Shown piece by piece: positions 44,244 to 52,583 of a DNA stretch of 64,000 nt. The position numbers and the translations under genes are program-made. Within the stretch, counting starts at the first letter, position 1. Each line of letters begins with the position of its first letter. Under the pieces are notes generated by a model, which was not told the origin of the DNA, ran no database searches, and saw nothing but the letters and a program-made list of their open reading frames with translations. Source of the DNA: Hyphomicrobium_A sp963728165 (lineage in GTDB: Bacteria; Pseudomonadota; Alphaproteobacteria; Rhizobiales; Hyphomicrobiaceae); NCBI GenBank assembly GCA_963728165.1, contig CAVSIY010000007.1, positions 372,001 to 436,000 on the forward strand, given 5' to 3'.

Positions 44244-44450
44244 ATGGCCTTCGAGAATATCCAAGCCGAGATCGGCCTCTTGATGACGCGCATGCAGAAC
44301 GAGCCCGAGGACCGCCATGAGCTCTACCTCCAGCTCATGGAGAAGCTGAACGAGATCAAGGCGTACGGAATGCCGCTGCCGCAGGACCTGGTCGACCTGG
44401 AGCATGCGCTGGAGGAGGAGTTCGCCGCGGACGAGAAGCGCGCGAAGTAA
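44244..44450 (+). CDS. Small conserved hypothetical protein
   Basis: A 68-residue, all-helical, acidic protein (MAFENIQAEIGLLMTRMQNEPEDRHELYLQLMEKLNEIKAYGMPLPQDLVDLEHALEEEF). The function is unknown; short proteins of this kind are widespread in Hyphomicrobiales. AAGGGAGCGCCT precedes the ATG. It lies 62 bases after the dipeptidase gene and converges with the glycosyltransferase on the other strand. Confidence 0.72.
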   Translation: MAFENIQAEIGLLMTRMQNEPEDRHELYLQLMEKLNEIKAYGMPLPQDLVDLEHALEEEFAADEKRAK

Positions 44451-44476
44451 CCCACGCTCTTGCGCGCCGTGCGCGC

Positions 44477-45535
44477 CTAATGGCGCTGGGCGGTCTTCGC
44501 GAGGCGCAAGCGCCGCAGCGTCTGCGTGCGCGCGGGCTCCTTGAGGCACGCCGAGGTGACATTGGCGAGGAACAGCCGCGCTGCTCCTTCCCAACCGAAG
44601 TGGGCGGCCTTCGTCCTGATGCGCCCCCGATCGAGCCTTAGGGCCGCAATTGCGGCTTCCTGCAGGTTCTCCGACAGGACACCCGTCTCCGGCGTCACGA
44701 CGTCGATGGGGCCGGTCACCGGGAAGGCGGCAACGGGCAGCCCCGATGCCATCGCCTCGAGCAGCACCATGCCGAAGGTGTCGGTGCGGCTCGGGAACAC
44801 GAACACGTCGGCTGAGGCGTAGCACTCGGCCAGAGCCTCGCCGGTCCTCTTGCCGGTAAAGAGCACGTCCGGATAGCGCGCCTTCAGCTCGGCGAGCTGC
44901 GGGCCGCCGCCGACCACGACCTTGCGCCCGGGCAGATCGAGGTCGAGGAAGGTGGCGATGCTCTTCTCCGCGGCGATGCGCCCGACGTAGAGGAACACCG
45001 GGCCGGAGCCGAAGTGGCGCACGGGGCGCGGCCGGAAGAGCTCGGTGTCGACACCACGCGTCCACGGCATCACGCGCTCGAAGCCTTGCGCCTCGAGCTC
45101 GCGTGCAAGCGAGGGCGTCGCCGCCATCAAGCCGCGGCCGGCGTTGTGAAACCGGCGCAGGACCGCCGTCGTCCATGCGGTCGGCATGGAGAAGCGCTGG
45201 GCGAGGTACTCGGGAAAGCGCGTGTGGAAGCTCGTCGTGAAGGGGATCGCACGGGCGCGGCAATAGCGGCGTGTCATCCAGCCGATCGGCCCTTCGGTGG
45301 CGATGTGCACGGCATCCGGCTTGAGGGCCCCAATCCGCCGCGCCACGCGGCTCCAGCCGGGTATCGCCAGGCGGATCTCCGGGTAGGTGGGGCAGGGGAC
45401 GTTGTAGAACTCGTGCGGCGCCAGCATGGACAGCTCGACGCCGAGCGCTCTCAGCTCGTGCGACAGGCGCTCGTAGGTGCGCACCACTCCGTTCACCTGG
45501 GGGTGCCAAGCGTCCGTCGCGACGAGGATCCGCAT
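44477..45535 (-). CDS. Family 4 glycosyltransferase (mannosyltransferase-like)
   Basis: A 352-residue GT-B enzyme. The N-terminus MRILVATDAWHPQVNGVVRTYERLSHEL and the TEGPIGW motif match lipid-acting family 4 transferases (mannosyl- or glucosyl-diacylglycerol types). The donor domain has FLYVGRIAAEKSI, VVVGGGPQL and PSRTDTFGMVLLEAMASGLPVAA. Such enzymes make membrane glycolipids; the exact sugar is not readable. Its start overlaps the stop of the upstream phosphoesterase gene, a tight two-gene operon often seen together in alphaproteobacteria. Confidence 0.88.
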   Translation of the reverse strand: MRILVATDAWHPQVNGVVRTYERLSHELRALGVELSMLAPHEFYNVPCPTYPEIRLAIPGWSRVARRIGALKPDAVHIATEGPIGWMTRRYCRARAIPFTTSFHTRFPEYLAQRFSMPTAWTTAVLRRFHNAGRGLMAATPSLARELEAQGFERVMPWTRGVDTELFRPRPVRHFGSGPVFLYVGRIAAEKSIATFLDLDLPGRKVVVGGGPQLAELKARYPDVLFTGKRTGEALAECYASADVFVFPSRTDTFGMVLLEAMASGLPVAAFPVTGPIDVVTPETGVLSENLQEAAIAALRLDRGRIRTKAAHFGWEGAARLFLANVTSACLKEPARTQTLRRLRLAKTAQRH

Positions 45536-46326
45536 CAGGCGACCTGCAAGGCTTCCGACAGCTTATCCTGGGCCTGGCGCTTGCGTGCCTCGACGATCTC
45601 GTGCCAGCGGATCAGCTCGAACGAGCCGTCATGCTTCTCGCCGATGGCGGTGCAGCTTTCGACCCAGTCGCCGGTGTTGACGTAATGCACGTCTCCGATC
45701 TGGCGCGAGGCGGCATGGTGGATGTGCCCGCAGATGACGCCGTCGACGCCGTGGCGCTTGGCTTCCTCCGACAGCGACTTCTCGAACTCGCCGATGAAGT
45801 TGACCGCGGTCTTGACGCGCAGCTTCAGATGCGCCGACAGCGACCAGTAGCCGAGACCGAAGCTGCGGCGGATGAAGTTCAGCGGATGATTGGTCCACAG
45901 CGCCAGCTCGTAGCCGCGGTCGCCGAGGAAGGCGAGCCAGCGGGCGTAGCGCACGATCACGTCGAACTCGTCGCCGTGGATGACGAGGTAGCGGCGCCCG
46001 TCAGCGGTGGTGTGCACCGTCTGATGCTCGATCTCGATGCCGCCGAAGTGCGAGCCGCAATATTGGCGCAGACCCTCGTCGTGGTTGCCCGGAATGAAGA
46101 CGACGCGCGTCCCCTTGCGCGCCTTGCGCAGGAGCTTCTGCAGCACGTCGTTGTGGGATTGCGGCCAGATGGCGCCGCGGCGGATGCGCCAGAAGTCGAT
46201 GATGTCGCCGACAAGGTAGATCGTGTCCGCCTCGTACTCCTTGAGGAAGTCGAGGAGCAAGTCGGCTTGCGCCGCCCGCGTCCCGAGGTGCACGTCAGAT
46301 ATGAACAGCGTGCGATATTCGGCCAT
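45535..46326 (-). CDS. LpxH-like metallophosphoesterase (UDP-2,3-diacylglucosamine diphosphatase family)
   Basis: A 263-residue calcineurin-type phosphoesterase with all metal motifs: FISDVHLGTRA, YLVGDIIDFW, FIPGNHDEGL, VIHGDEFD and ICGHIHHA, ending NTGDWVESC. LpxH releases lipid X in lipid A synthesis. Many alphaproteobacteria use LpxI for that step and this type of LpxH-like protein beside a lipid glycosyltransferase may act on another pyrophosphate-linked lipid, so I give no gene symbol. It is the first gene of the pair with the glycosyltransferase. Confidence 0.88.
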   Translation of the reverse strand: MAEYRTLFISDVHLGTRAAQADLLLDFLKEYEADTIYLVGDIIDFWRIRRGAIWPQSHNDVLQKLLRKARKGTRVVFIPGNHDEGLRQYCGSHFGGIEIEHQTVHTTADGRRYLVIHGDEFDVIVRYARWLAFLGDRGYELALWTNHPLNFIRRSFGLGYWSLSAHLKLRVKTAVNFIGEFEKSLSEEAKRHGVDGVICGHIHHAASRQIGDVHYVNTGDWVESCTAIGEKHDGSFELIRWHEIVEARKRQAQDKLSEALQVA

Positions 46327-46489
46327 GCGTTTCAGCCCTTTCGAGCAATTTCGATCTCCTTATCAACGTCTAAGCACGACCATGACCGGATTCAAATTGC
46401 AGGATTGTGACAAGGGGCGCCTCTATTGGCGCTTTCTTGGTAAACCGGTTGCTGCGAGGTGACGCACGCCAGGCGCGGCATAGCGGTCG

Positions 46490-46710
46490 TTGGCCCCCGG
46501 GATAGCCGCGTCCGAGCCAGGGCTCCTCGGCGAACGCTATCAGCACATAGACCGCCGCCACGAGGGCGATGAGGCCGCAGGCCGGCGCCCGGCCGGCGGC
46601 AAGCGCCAACCCTGCGTAGGGCGGGATGATGGTTGCGTACTGGGGGTTGCGGGTCCGGCAGTAGATGCCCTCGGTCCACGAGACCCGCGCGCCGGCGGTC
46701 AGCCTCAGGG
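46490..46710 (-). pseudogene. Possible C-terminal remnant of an isoprenylcysteine/phospholipid methyltransferase-like protein
   Basis: Directly downstream of the solute-binding protein gene, the minus strand encodes GIYCRTRNPQYATIIPPYAGLALAAG, a hydrophobic helix (CGLIALVAAVYVLIAF) and AEEPWLGRGYPG. This is the pattern of the C-terminal catalytic part of ICMT/NnrU-like methyltransferases (G-Y-RNP-Y...EE-L). After that a one-base shift would continue ANDRYAAPGVRHL. There is no start codon or N-terminal domain. I read it as a decayed fragment; a chance resemblance is possible. Confidence 0.4.
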
Positions 46711-46711
46711 C

Positions 46712-47602
46712 TCAGTATACTTTGACGGGGAAATAGCGCTCGACCAGCTCGTCGAGCCGGCCGTTGGCACGCAGCCGGGCGAGCGCGCTGTTGATGAGCG
46801 TCTTGATCTGCTGGTCGTTCTTGGGGACGGCAACGGCGATCCCGTCGCCGAAGTACTTGGGCTCCAGGTACGGGCCGCCCTTCATCTCGCAGCAGCGCTT
46901 CGAGGCGGTGCCGTGCAGCCAGAAGATGAGGCTGATGCCGTCGTCGAACACGTAGTCGACCTGGTTCTGGATGAGCGCGTCGCGGGCAAGGTCGGGGGTC
47001 TCGTAGCTCTTGATGGCGCTCGAGCGGAAGAAGGTCTTGAGGTAGGCCTCGTGCGCGGTGTTTCTGGCGACGCCAATGCGCTTTCCTTCCAGGCCCTCGG
47101 GCGTCATCTCGATGGGCTTGCCGCCCAGCCTGCCGACGAAGCGGCCGGGCGTGTAGAAATAGCGATCCGAGAAGTCGACCGACGCCAGCGCCTCCGGCGT
47201 CACCGCGTGCGAGGCGATGACGGCGTCGGCCTCCCCGCGCTTCAAAGCCGGCAGCAGCTCGCCCCACGGGCGCACTTTGATATCGCAGGCGGTCTCGAGC
47301 TCCTGGCAGATGGCGCGGGCGACGTCCACATTGAAGCCGACCAGAACGCCATCCTCGTCATAGAAGTTGAACGGCGGGAAATCGCTCTCGGTGAGGAAGC
47401 GTATGACGACGCGCTTGGTCGGCTGGGTGGTGTCCTCCACGACGGGCGGGGCCTCGTCGTCTTGCGCGAAAGCGGCGTGCGGCGGTGCCAGCGCGCCGAG
47501 AAGCAACGCCAGCGCGGCGCACAGCGCCCACCAAACAGAATGCCGCTGCGAGGAGGTCTCACAGGCGGAGTGGCCGGAGCGGGTCAGAGATGTTGAGCGC
47601 AT
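46712..47602 (-). CDS. Periplasmic amino-acid-type solute-binding protein (PBP2 family)
   Basis: A 296-residue protein with an N-terminal signal sequence (WWALCAALALLLGALAPPHAAFA). The type 2 periplasmic binding fold follows: LTESDFPPFNFYDEDGVLVGFNVDVARAICQEL, then IKVRPWGELLPALKRGEADAVIASHAVTPE and GKRIGVARNTAHEAYLKTFF. It ends in NSALARLRANGRLDELVERYFP. Such proteins capture polar amino acids for ABC importers. No permease or ATPase gene is adjacent, so it is an orphan component or a receptor for another system. Two adjacent Cys residues (KRCCEMKGG) are unusual. Confidence 0.87.
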   Translation of the reverse strand: MRSTSLTRSGHSACETSSQRHSVWWALCAALALLLGALAPPHAAFAQDDEAPPVVEDTTQPTKRVVIRFLTESDFPPFNFYDEDGVLVGFNVDVARAICQELETACDIKVRPWGELLPALKRGEADAVIASHAVTPEALASVDFSDRYFYTPGRFVGRLGGKPIEMTPEGLEGKRIGVARNTAHEAYLKTFFRSSAIKSYETPDLARDALIQNQVDYVFDDGISLIFWLHGTASKRCCEMKGGPYLEPKYFGDGIAVAVPKNDQQIKTLINSALARLRANGRLDELVERYFPVKVY

Positions 47603-47689
47603 GCTTCGCTTGAGGTGTGTTGCGGCGCGGGGCTAAGAATTGATCCCGCTATGGATATAGCGAACACTGTGGCAAGATCATACTTTCAG

Positions 47690-47713
47690 ACCTCCTGGGG
47701 GGAGGGGTTTTTT
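47690..47713 (+). terminator. Terminator-like hairpin without an obvious upstream gene
   Basis: ACCTCC and GGAGGGGT enclose TGGGG, followed by TTTTTT. On the plus strand there is no gene between here and the window's minus-strand gene start, so it may end a small RNA or act as an attenuator in the leader of the gene at 47943. Confidence 0.45.
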
Positions 47714-47942
47714 CGTGCAGCGTGCCCGCGACCCGGCTGAGGCCCAGGGGGGCCTGAGCGGCGCTCCTGCACGAGGATGCCCGAGGCAACGGCCACCGGT
47801 GTGACAGGCGCGGCGCCCCACATCTGCTCGTCGCTTGTGGCTCGTCGGTTACAGGTGTGAGGCATTGAATGCCTCGCATCTGGCAGCAGTCGTCGAGATC
47901 GTGGTATTGCAGGGCCATAGTTTGTGTAGGGCCGGGGGTCCA

Positions 47943-48428
47943 ATGCGTATTGCGGTTTTGGCGATTGTCGCCGTTGCGTTTTTTCCAGCGCAGGCACTCG
48001 CGGTGAAGGTCGCGCCGATGTCCGGCGAAGTGAGAGTCAACACTGGTCAAGGCTTTGAGCTGATCAAGATACCGACCGAAGTCGCTCCGGGCACCAAGAT
48101 TATGGTAAGCCCAGAGGGATCTGCCTTCATCACTTATGCGAAGGATTGCGTGGTGGCAGCCGCGTCTGCTGCCGTCACCATCGTTCAGGACCAACCGCAA
48201 TGTTTCGATTTCCCCGAACCCATGCACTTCTCTCCGGCGGTGGTGGAGGCCGATGATCAGCACGGCTCTCAAAAAACTAAGATAATCAAGCGCAAGCCAA
48301 AACCGCCAGAGACCGCAGACCAGTGCCTATGGGATCACGATCTGCTGATCATCGGCGGTTTGGTGGTGGGTGGAGCCGTTCTAGCTGCAGCGGCTTTGTC
48401 CGGAAACGATCATCCTGCGAGCCCCTGA
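47943..48428 (+). CDS. Small FecR-like membrane-anchored protein (paralogue of 34637-35038)
   Basis: A 161-residue protein. It has a signal peptide (MRIAVLAIVAVAFFPAQALA) and a FecR-like stretch (MSGEVRVNTGQGFELIKIPTEVAPGTKIMVSPEGSAFITYAKDCVVAAASAAVTIV). A linker rich in charged residues follows (KTKIIKRKPKPPETAD), then one membrane helix (LLIIGGLVVGGAVLAAAAL) and the tail SGNDHPASP. Plan, spacing and the PASP end match the capsule-locus protein at 34637. The linker is longer here. The function is unknown. ATG 47943 begins the signal peptide; the longer frame from 47835 has no sensible N-terminus. Confidence 0.72.
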   Translation: MRIAVLAIVAVAFFPAQALAVKVAPMSGEVRVNTGQGFELIKIPTEVAPGTKIMVSPEGSAFITYAKDCVVAAASAAVTIVQDQPQCFDFPEPMHFSPAVVEADDQHGSQKTKIIKRKPKPPETADQCLWDHDLLIIGGLVVGGAVLAAAALSGNDHPASP

Positions 48429-48595
48429 AACTCACACGCTCAATTACCCTCTGGGACTTGGTTGGCTTTCGCATCCTGGGCCTGTGCCAGGTACGGCCCG
48501 CGTCCGCGCTCCAGCAGAAGCAAGCGTGGCTTATTTGGCTCTTTGTACTTGGTTTCCTCTGCAACTATTATGGACCGCGGACCGCAGGGGTGCTC

Positions 48596-48829
48596 ATGGC
48601 CATCAAGCTCAAGCCGCAAGGCCCGTCTGCATGGAACGAGGCCGATAGAATGTTGACGCTGCAGGTCAAGCGCGCCGCGGAACTCGTTGGTTGCGAGGAG
48701 AGCTCACCGGAAGAGGAGGAGCTCGAGCGGCTCGCAAATGCGATTGAGGCCTATGAGGGCAAGCGCTGGCGCGTGGCTGACGGGCCAACACTGAGAGCTG
48801 AGTTGAGAAAAAGGCAAATGGGGTGTTAG
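48596..48829 (+). CDS. Short protein resembling the N-terminal part of HigA-type antitoxins
   Basis: A 77-residue protein. The stretch LVGCEESSPEEEELERLANAIEAYEGKRW closely resembles the helical N-terminal segment (TPExxELExLAxLIEAYExKHY) that precedes the helix-turn-helix in HigA-like antitoxins. Here no helix-turn-helix follows; the protein ends RAELRKRQMGC. It may be a truncated antitoxin or a stand-alone relative. No toxin gene is recognisable on either side. The start ATG 48596 is chosen because residues before it are not antitoxin-like. Confidence 0.5.
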   Translation: MAIKLKPQGPSAWNEADRMLTLQVKRAAELVGCEESSPEEEELERLANAIEAYEGKRWRVADGPTLRAELRKRQMGC

Positions 48830-49223
48830 CGTACCCGGCTACGAGATCGCGCTAAATGCGATCGGGGCCTTTGGGCCGGCGCTGTTCTTTCGGGACGCCA
48901 GTTCACTCAGAGCCCAGATTGTTCGCTCTCTGCATATCCAGCGGCCCCGCAAAAGGCTCGGACAGCGGTTGGGCGACCTTAGTGCATGGGCGTGCTGACC
49001 ATCGTGGCCGATGAATTAGCCTGCCTAACATAAGGGCAATCCCAAGAAGCTCTGAAAGCTGATCATCAATGCTGAACGCGAGATAGAGAACGATGTGCCG
49101 AGAAGGTCGCGCTCAGCGCAGGTCCCGCCCGTCGATCGCATGAAGCGCCAAGGGCTTCAAACGCTTGGCGTCATGCTCGCCTTCGGCGACGGCCGCCATG
49201 ATCCGCGAGAAAGGATCAGGTCG
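48830..49223. other. Gene-free stretch before the DUF3008 gene
   Basis: No credible gene, RNA or repeat was seen in these 390 bases. The base composition is lower in G+C than in the flanks, which would fit old horizontally acquired or decayed sequence. Confidence 0.4.
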
Positions 49224-49418
49224 ATGCCGGCACGGTCCAAGGCACAGCAGGAGGCCGCCGGCATCGCGCTCGCGGCCAAGCGCGGCGAGTTCGCGGTGTC
49301 TAAGCTCAAGGGCGCATCGAGATCGATGTATCAATCGATGTCGGAGCAGCAGCTCGAGGAGTTCGCCGCGACGGCGCGCAAGGGACTGCCTCAGAAAAAG
49401 ACCACGAGAAAGCGCTAG
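49224..49418 (+). CDS. DUF3008 family small protein
   Basis: A 64-residue basic protein (MPARSKAQQEAAGIALAAKRGEFAVSKLKGASRSMYQSMSEQQLEEFAATARKGLPQK) that fits the DUF3008 pattern almost throughout. The function is unknown. AAAGGATCAGG upstream of ATG 49224 supports this start; the frame is open from 49095 without similarity. It converges with ligD, and the two genes share the bases CTAG as overlapping stop codons. Confidence 0.82.
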   Translation: MPARSKAQQEAAGIALAAKRGEFAVSKLKGASRSMYQSMSEQQLEEFAATARKGLPQKKTTRKR

Positions 49419-51898
49419 CGCTTGCTCTTGCCCGGCGTGAAAAAGCGCATGGCTTCGGCGCTGAGGCGCTGGCGCAGCTCAAAGTAGCCCTTCCACGGAT
49501 CGGATTTCTGCTGCTTCAGGCGGCGCAAGACCAACGGAATGGTGAACGCGTTCGCATGCTCGACGCGATCGAGCTCTCGCCACGACACCGGCGTTGCCAC
49601 GCTGGCGTTGGCGTGGGCGCGCGGCGAATAGGGCGCGATCGCCGTTGCGCCGCGCTCGTTGCGCAGCCAGTCGATGAAGATACGCCCCTTGCGCTTGGCT
49701 TTCGACATGGTGGCGGTGAAGCGCTGGGGCTCGGTCTCAGCCAGCTTCGCTGCCATGCCCTTGGCGAACAATTTCACCTCGTCCCAACCCTGGCGCGCGT
49801 CGAGCGGCACCACGACGTGAATGCCCTTGCCGCCGGTGACGAGCGGAAAGCTTTGTAGATTGGCGGCCTCGAGCAATTTGCGCACGTCGCGGGCGGCCTC
49901 GCGCACCTCGGCGAAGGTGACGCCGCTGTCGGGGTCGAGATCGAATACCAGGCGGTCGGGGTGCTCAACGCTGGCGGCATGCGCCCCCCAGATGTGCAGC
50001 TCGAGCGCGCCGATCTGCGCCGCGGCGACGAGCCCGGCGGGGCTGTCGATCATGAGATACTTGGCAGTCTTGCCGTCGCTCTCCTTGATGGGGACCGCGT
50101 GGAGCGCGCGCGGCATGCCTTTCGCGGTGTGCTTCTGGAAGAAGCACTCCTCGCCGGTGCCTTCGGGGCAGCGCACGAGGCTCAGAGGGCGGCCCGAAAC
50201 GTGCGGCAGCATGCGGTCGGCAACGCTCAAGAGGTAGCGGGCAAGCTCAGCCTTGGTGATGCCGGCCTCGGCAAACAGCACCTTGCCGGGGCTCGTGAGC
50301 CTCACGCCTGCCATGTCGGGGTCGGACGCCTCGTTGTTCGCCATCTCTGCCACTGCCTGCGATTGCACGGACCTTGCGGGCTTGTCGCCGCGCAGGCCCA
50401 GAAACGACGGGTGGCGCAGGCGGCCCTCGCGCGTGCGCTCGGTGTAGGCGATCTGCGCGACGAGCCGCGGCTCGACCCAGCGGGCATCGCGGTCAATCTC
50501 GTGCGGGACGTCGACGAACGGGCTCGTCTTGCGCTCAAGCTTTGCTAATCGCGCGCCCAGCTCGGAGAGGCCCTTTTCGTCGAAGCCGGTTCCGACGCGG
50601 CCACGATAGTGGAGATCCTTGCCCACGTACTCGCCGAGCAGCAAGGACGCAAAGGGGCGGCCCTTTTTGTCGGAGCGCCGGTAGCCGCCGATGACGAACT
50701 CGTCGTTGCCCGAGCACTTGGTCTTGAGCCAGCTCTTGGTGCGCCGCGACTGGTAGGCGCTGTCGGCGCGCTTGGACACGATGCCTTCGAGCCCCAAGCG
50801 GCAGGCCTTGGCGAGGACCTCCGCGCCGTGGCCGACGACGTCGTCGCTGTAGCGAATGCCCGCGGGTGGAATGTCGAGCAGCTTGCGCAGGGCCTGCTTG
50901 CGGCGGAGGAGCGGCTCCTTGCGCAGGTCCTTTCCATCAAGCTCGAGCAGGTCGAAGACGACGTAGGTGAGGGGAACTTTTCCCTCCTTGAGGCCGTGCT
51001 GCAGGGCTGCGAAGCTCGAGCGGCCGTCGGCGTCGAGGACGACGATCTCGCCGTCGAGCAGCGCGCTTTTCACGGCGAGGGTCTGCAGCGCCTGGGCGAC
51101 GCTTTCGAATTTTCTGGTCCAGTCCTGGCCCGAGCGGGTGAAGATGCGGACGCGGCCGCCGCCGACCGCGGCGATCGCCCGGTAGCCGTCGTACTTGATC
51201 TCGTGCAGCCAGGCGTCGCCGGCTGGCGGCGTCGTCACCAGCGTTGCGAGCTCGGGCGCGATGAACTGAGGCGGCCGTCCTTTGGCACGGCTGCGCCCCG
51301 GCGGATCGGGATCGCCGGCCGCGATCTGGGAGAGATTGCGCCCCGTCGCGACGCTCGTCGTCCACTCCTTGACGGGATCGGTGTCGGGCTCGGCGTAGCG
51401 GTCTCGCTCCTTCACCAGCAGCCAGTTCTCGCGCGTCTCCTTTCCCTTCCTCGGCAGACGCACGAGCGCGAACCCACCCTTCAAGCGCTTCCCCTCGAGG
51501 TCGAATTTCAACAGGCCTTTCTCGAGCCCCTCATGCGGGTCGCCTTGCGGGCGCCAGCGGCCCTCGTCCCACAGCATCACGGTGCCGCCGCCGTACTGGC
51601 CCTTGGGGATCGTGCCCTCGAAGCTTCCATAGTCGATGGGGTGGTCCTCGACGCGCACGGCCAAGCGCTTGTCGGCGGGATTGAGGCTGGGCCCGCGCGT
51701 TACCGCCCAGCTCTTCAGAACGCCGTCGAGCTCCAAGCGGAAATCGAAGTGCAGCCGCCGCGCGTCGTGCTTCTGGATGACGAAGCGATCGCCGCGCGAG
51801 GAGCGCGCGGGCGTGCGCCGAACCTTGCCTTCGGGCTCCCTCGTGCGGGCAAAGTCGCGTTTTTCTTGATAGCTCTTGAGAGCTGCCGTGCGGCGCAT
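49415..51898 (-). CDS. ligD: ATP-dependent DNA ligase D (LigD)
   Basis: The multifunction enzyme of bacterial non-homologous end joining. The 827-residue protein is ordered as phosphoesterase (about 20-180, FVIQKHDARRLHFDFRLE and VEDHPIDYGSFEGTIP), ligase (about 215-510, catalytic Lys235 in HEIKYDGYR, later DGEIVVLD and EGIVSKR) and primase-polymerase (about 545-810, MLPHVSGRPLSLVRCPEG, FDLDPD, VTGGKGIHVVVPL). ATG 51898 is used; the open frame upstream is non-homologous. No ku gene is in the window, although NHEJ needs one. It is preceded by a short response-regulator gene on the same strand. Confidence 0.95.
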   Translation of the reverse strand: MRRTAALKSYQEKRDFARTREPEGKVRRTPARSSRGDRFVIQKHDARRLHFDFRLELDGVLKSWAVTRGPSLNPADKRLAVRVEDHPIDYGSFEGTIPKGQYGGGTVMLWDEGRWRPQGDPHEGLEKGLLKFDLEGKRLKGGFALVRLPRKGKETRENWLLVKERDRYAEPDTDPVKEWTTSVATGRNLSQIAAGDPDPPGRSRAKGRPPQFIAPELATLVTTPPAGDAWLHEIKYDGYRAIAAVGGGRVRIFTRSGQDWTRKFESVAQALQTLAVKSALLDGEIVVLDADGRSSFAALQHGLKEGKVPLTYVVFDLLELDGKDLRKEPLLRRKQALRKLLDIPPAGIRYSDDVVGHGAEVLAKACRLGLEGIVSKRADSAYQSRRTKSWLKTKCSGNDEFVIGGYRRSDKKGRPFASLLLGEYVGKDLHYRGRVGTGFDEKGLSELGARLAKLERKTSPFVDVPHEIDRDARWVEPRLVAQIAYTERTREGRLRHPSFLGLRGDKPARSVQSQAVAEMANNEASDPDMAGVRLTSPGKVLFAEAGITKAELARYLLSVADRMLPHVSGRPLSLVRCPEGTGEECFFQKHTAKGMPRALHAVPIKESDGKTAKYLMIDSPAGLVAAAQIGALELHIWGAHAASVEHPDRLVFDLDPDSGVTFAEVREAARDVRKLLEAANLQSFPLVTGGKGIHVVVPLDARQGWDEVKLFAKGMAAKLAETEPQRFTATMSKAKRKGRIFIDWLRNERGATAIAPYSPRAHANASVATPVSWRELDRVEHANAFTIPLVLRRLKQQKSDPWKGYFELRQRLSAEAMRFFTPGKSKR

Positions 51899-51969
51899 GC
51901 GGTGCCTCGGGCACGCAAAACTGCTGCGATGTAAATAACATAACCGGCACGAGAGTCGTAAAGTTCCCT

Positions 51970-52386
51970 TTAAAGGGCCGCCTTGGCCGGTGGCTCGGGG
52001 AGTTGCGCGCGAGGGTCTGCCACCTGCCGCACCAGGCGCAAAAGCGTTGCCGCCCGCACCGGTTTGCTGACGAAGGGCACGCCGAGCGGCAGGAAGGCGC
52101 GGTCCGGCGCAAAGACGCCCGACACCAGCACGATGCCCATGCGCGGTGACGCGCGGCGAAGCCGGCGTGCCAGCTCGATGCCGTTGACAGCCCCCGGCAT
52201 CGCCACGTCGCTGACGACGGCACAAATGCCGCGCGCCCGCGAGACAAGGGTCAGCGCCTCCTCGCCGCTCGCCGCCTCGATCACGTCGAAGCCCGATTGC
52301 GCAAGGATGTCAGCCACGTAGTCACGCAACAGCGGCTCGTCCTCGACGACAAGCACGGTGGCGGCGGCGTTCGAAACACAATTCAT
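51970..52386 (-). CDS. Stand-alone response regulator receiver protein
   Basis: A 138-residue CheY-like single receiver domain. Visible are the acidic pair in VLVVEDEPLLRDYV, the phospho-acceptor Asp in AVVSDVAMPG, the conserved Ser in GIVLVSG and the Lys in FVSKPVRAATLL. There is no output domain, so it acts through protein contacts or as a phosphate relay. ATG 52386 gives the usual N-terminal length. No kinase is next to it. The nearest in this window is the hybrid kinase at 3.9 kb, for which a partnership would be speculation. Confidence 0.88.
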   Translation of the reverse strand: MNCVSNAAATVLVVEDEPLLRDYVADILAQSGFDVIEAASGEEALTLVSRARGICAVVSDVAMPGAVNGIELARRLRRASPRMGIVLVSGVFAPDRAFLPLGVPFVSKPVRAATLLRLVRQVADPRAQLPEPPAKAAL

Positions 52387-52583
52387 GATGCCCCAACGGC
52401 CGGCGCGCAGGCTGGTTCCCGCCCCAGGTGCCCGCAACGCGCAGGGCGGCATCGCGGCAGCAACATGACAATCGTGTGGATCGGCTTGGCCTTTTGGGCA
52501 GCGCCGCCGCGCCCATCGGCTAGTGTCGGACGTGCTGGAAAAAGCAGAACGCGAATTCTGCTCGGGAGCGGGAGGGGACCCAC

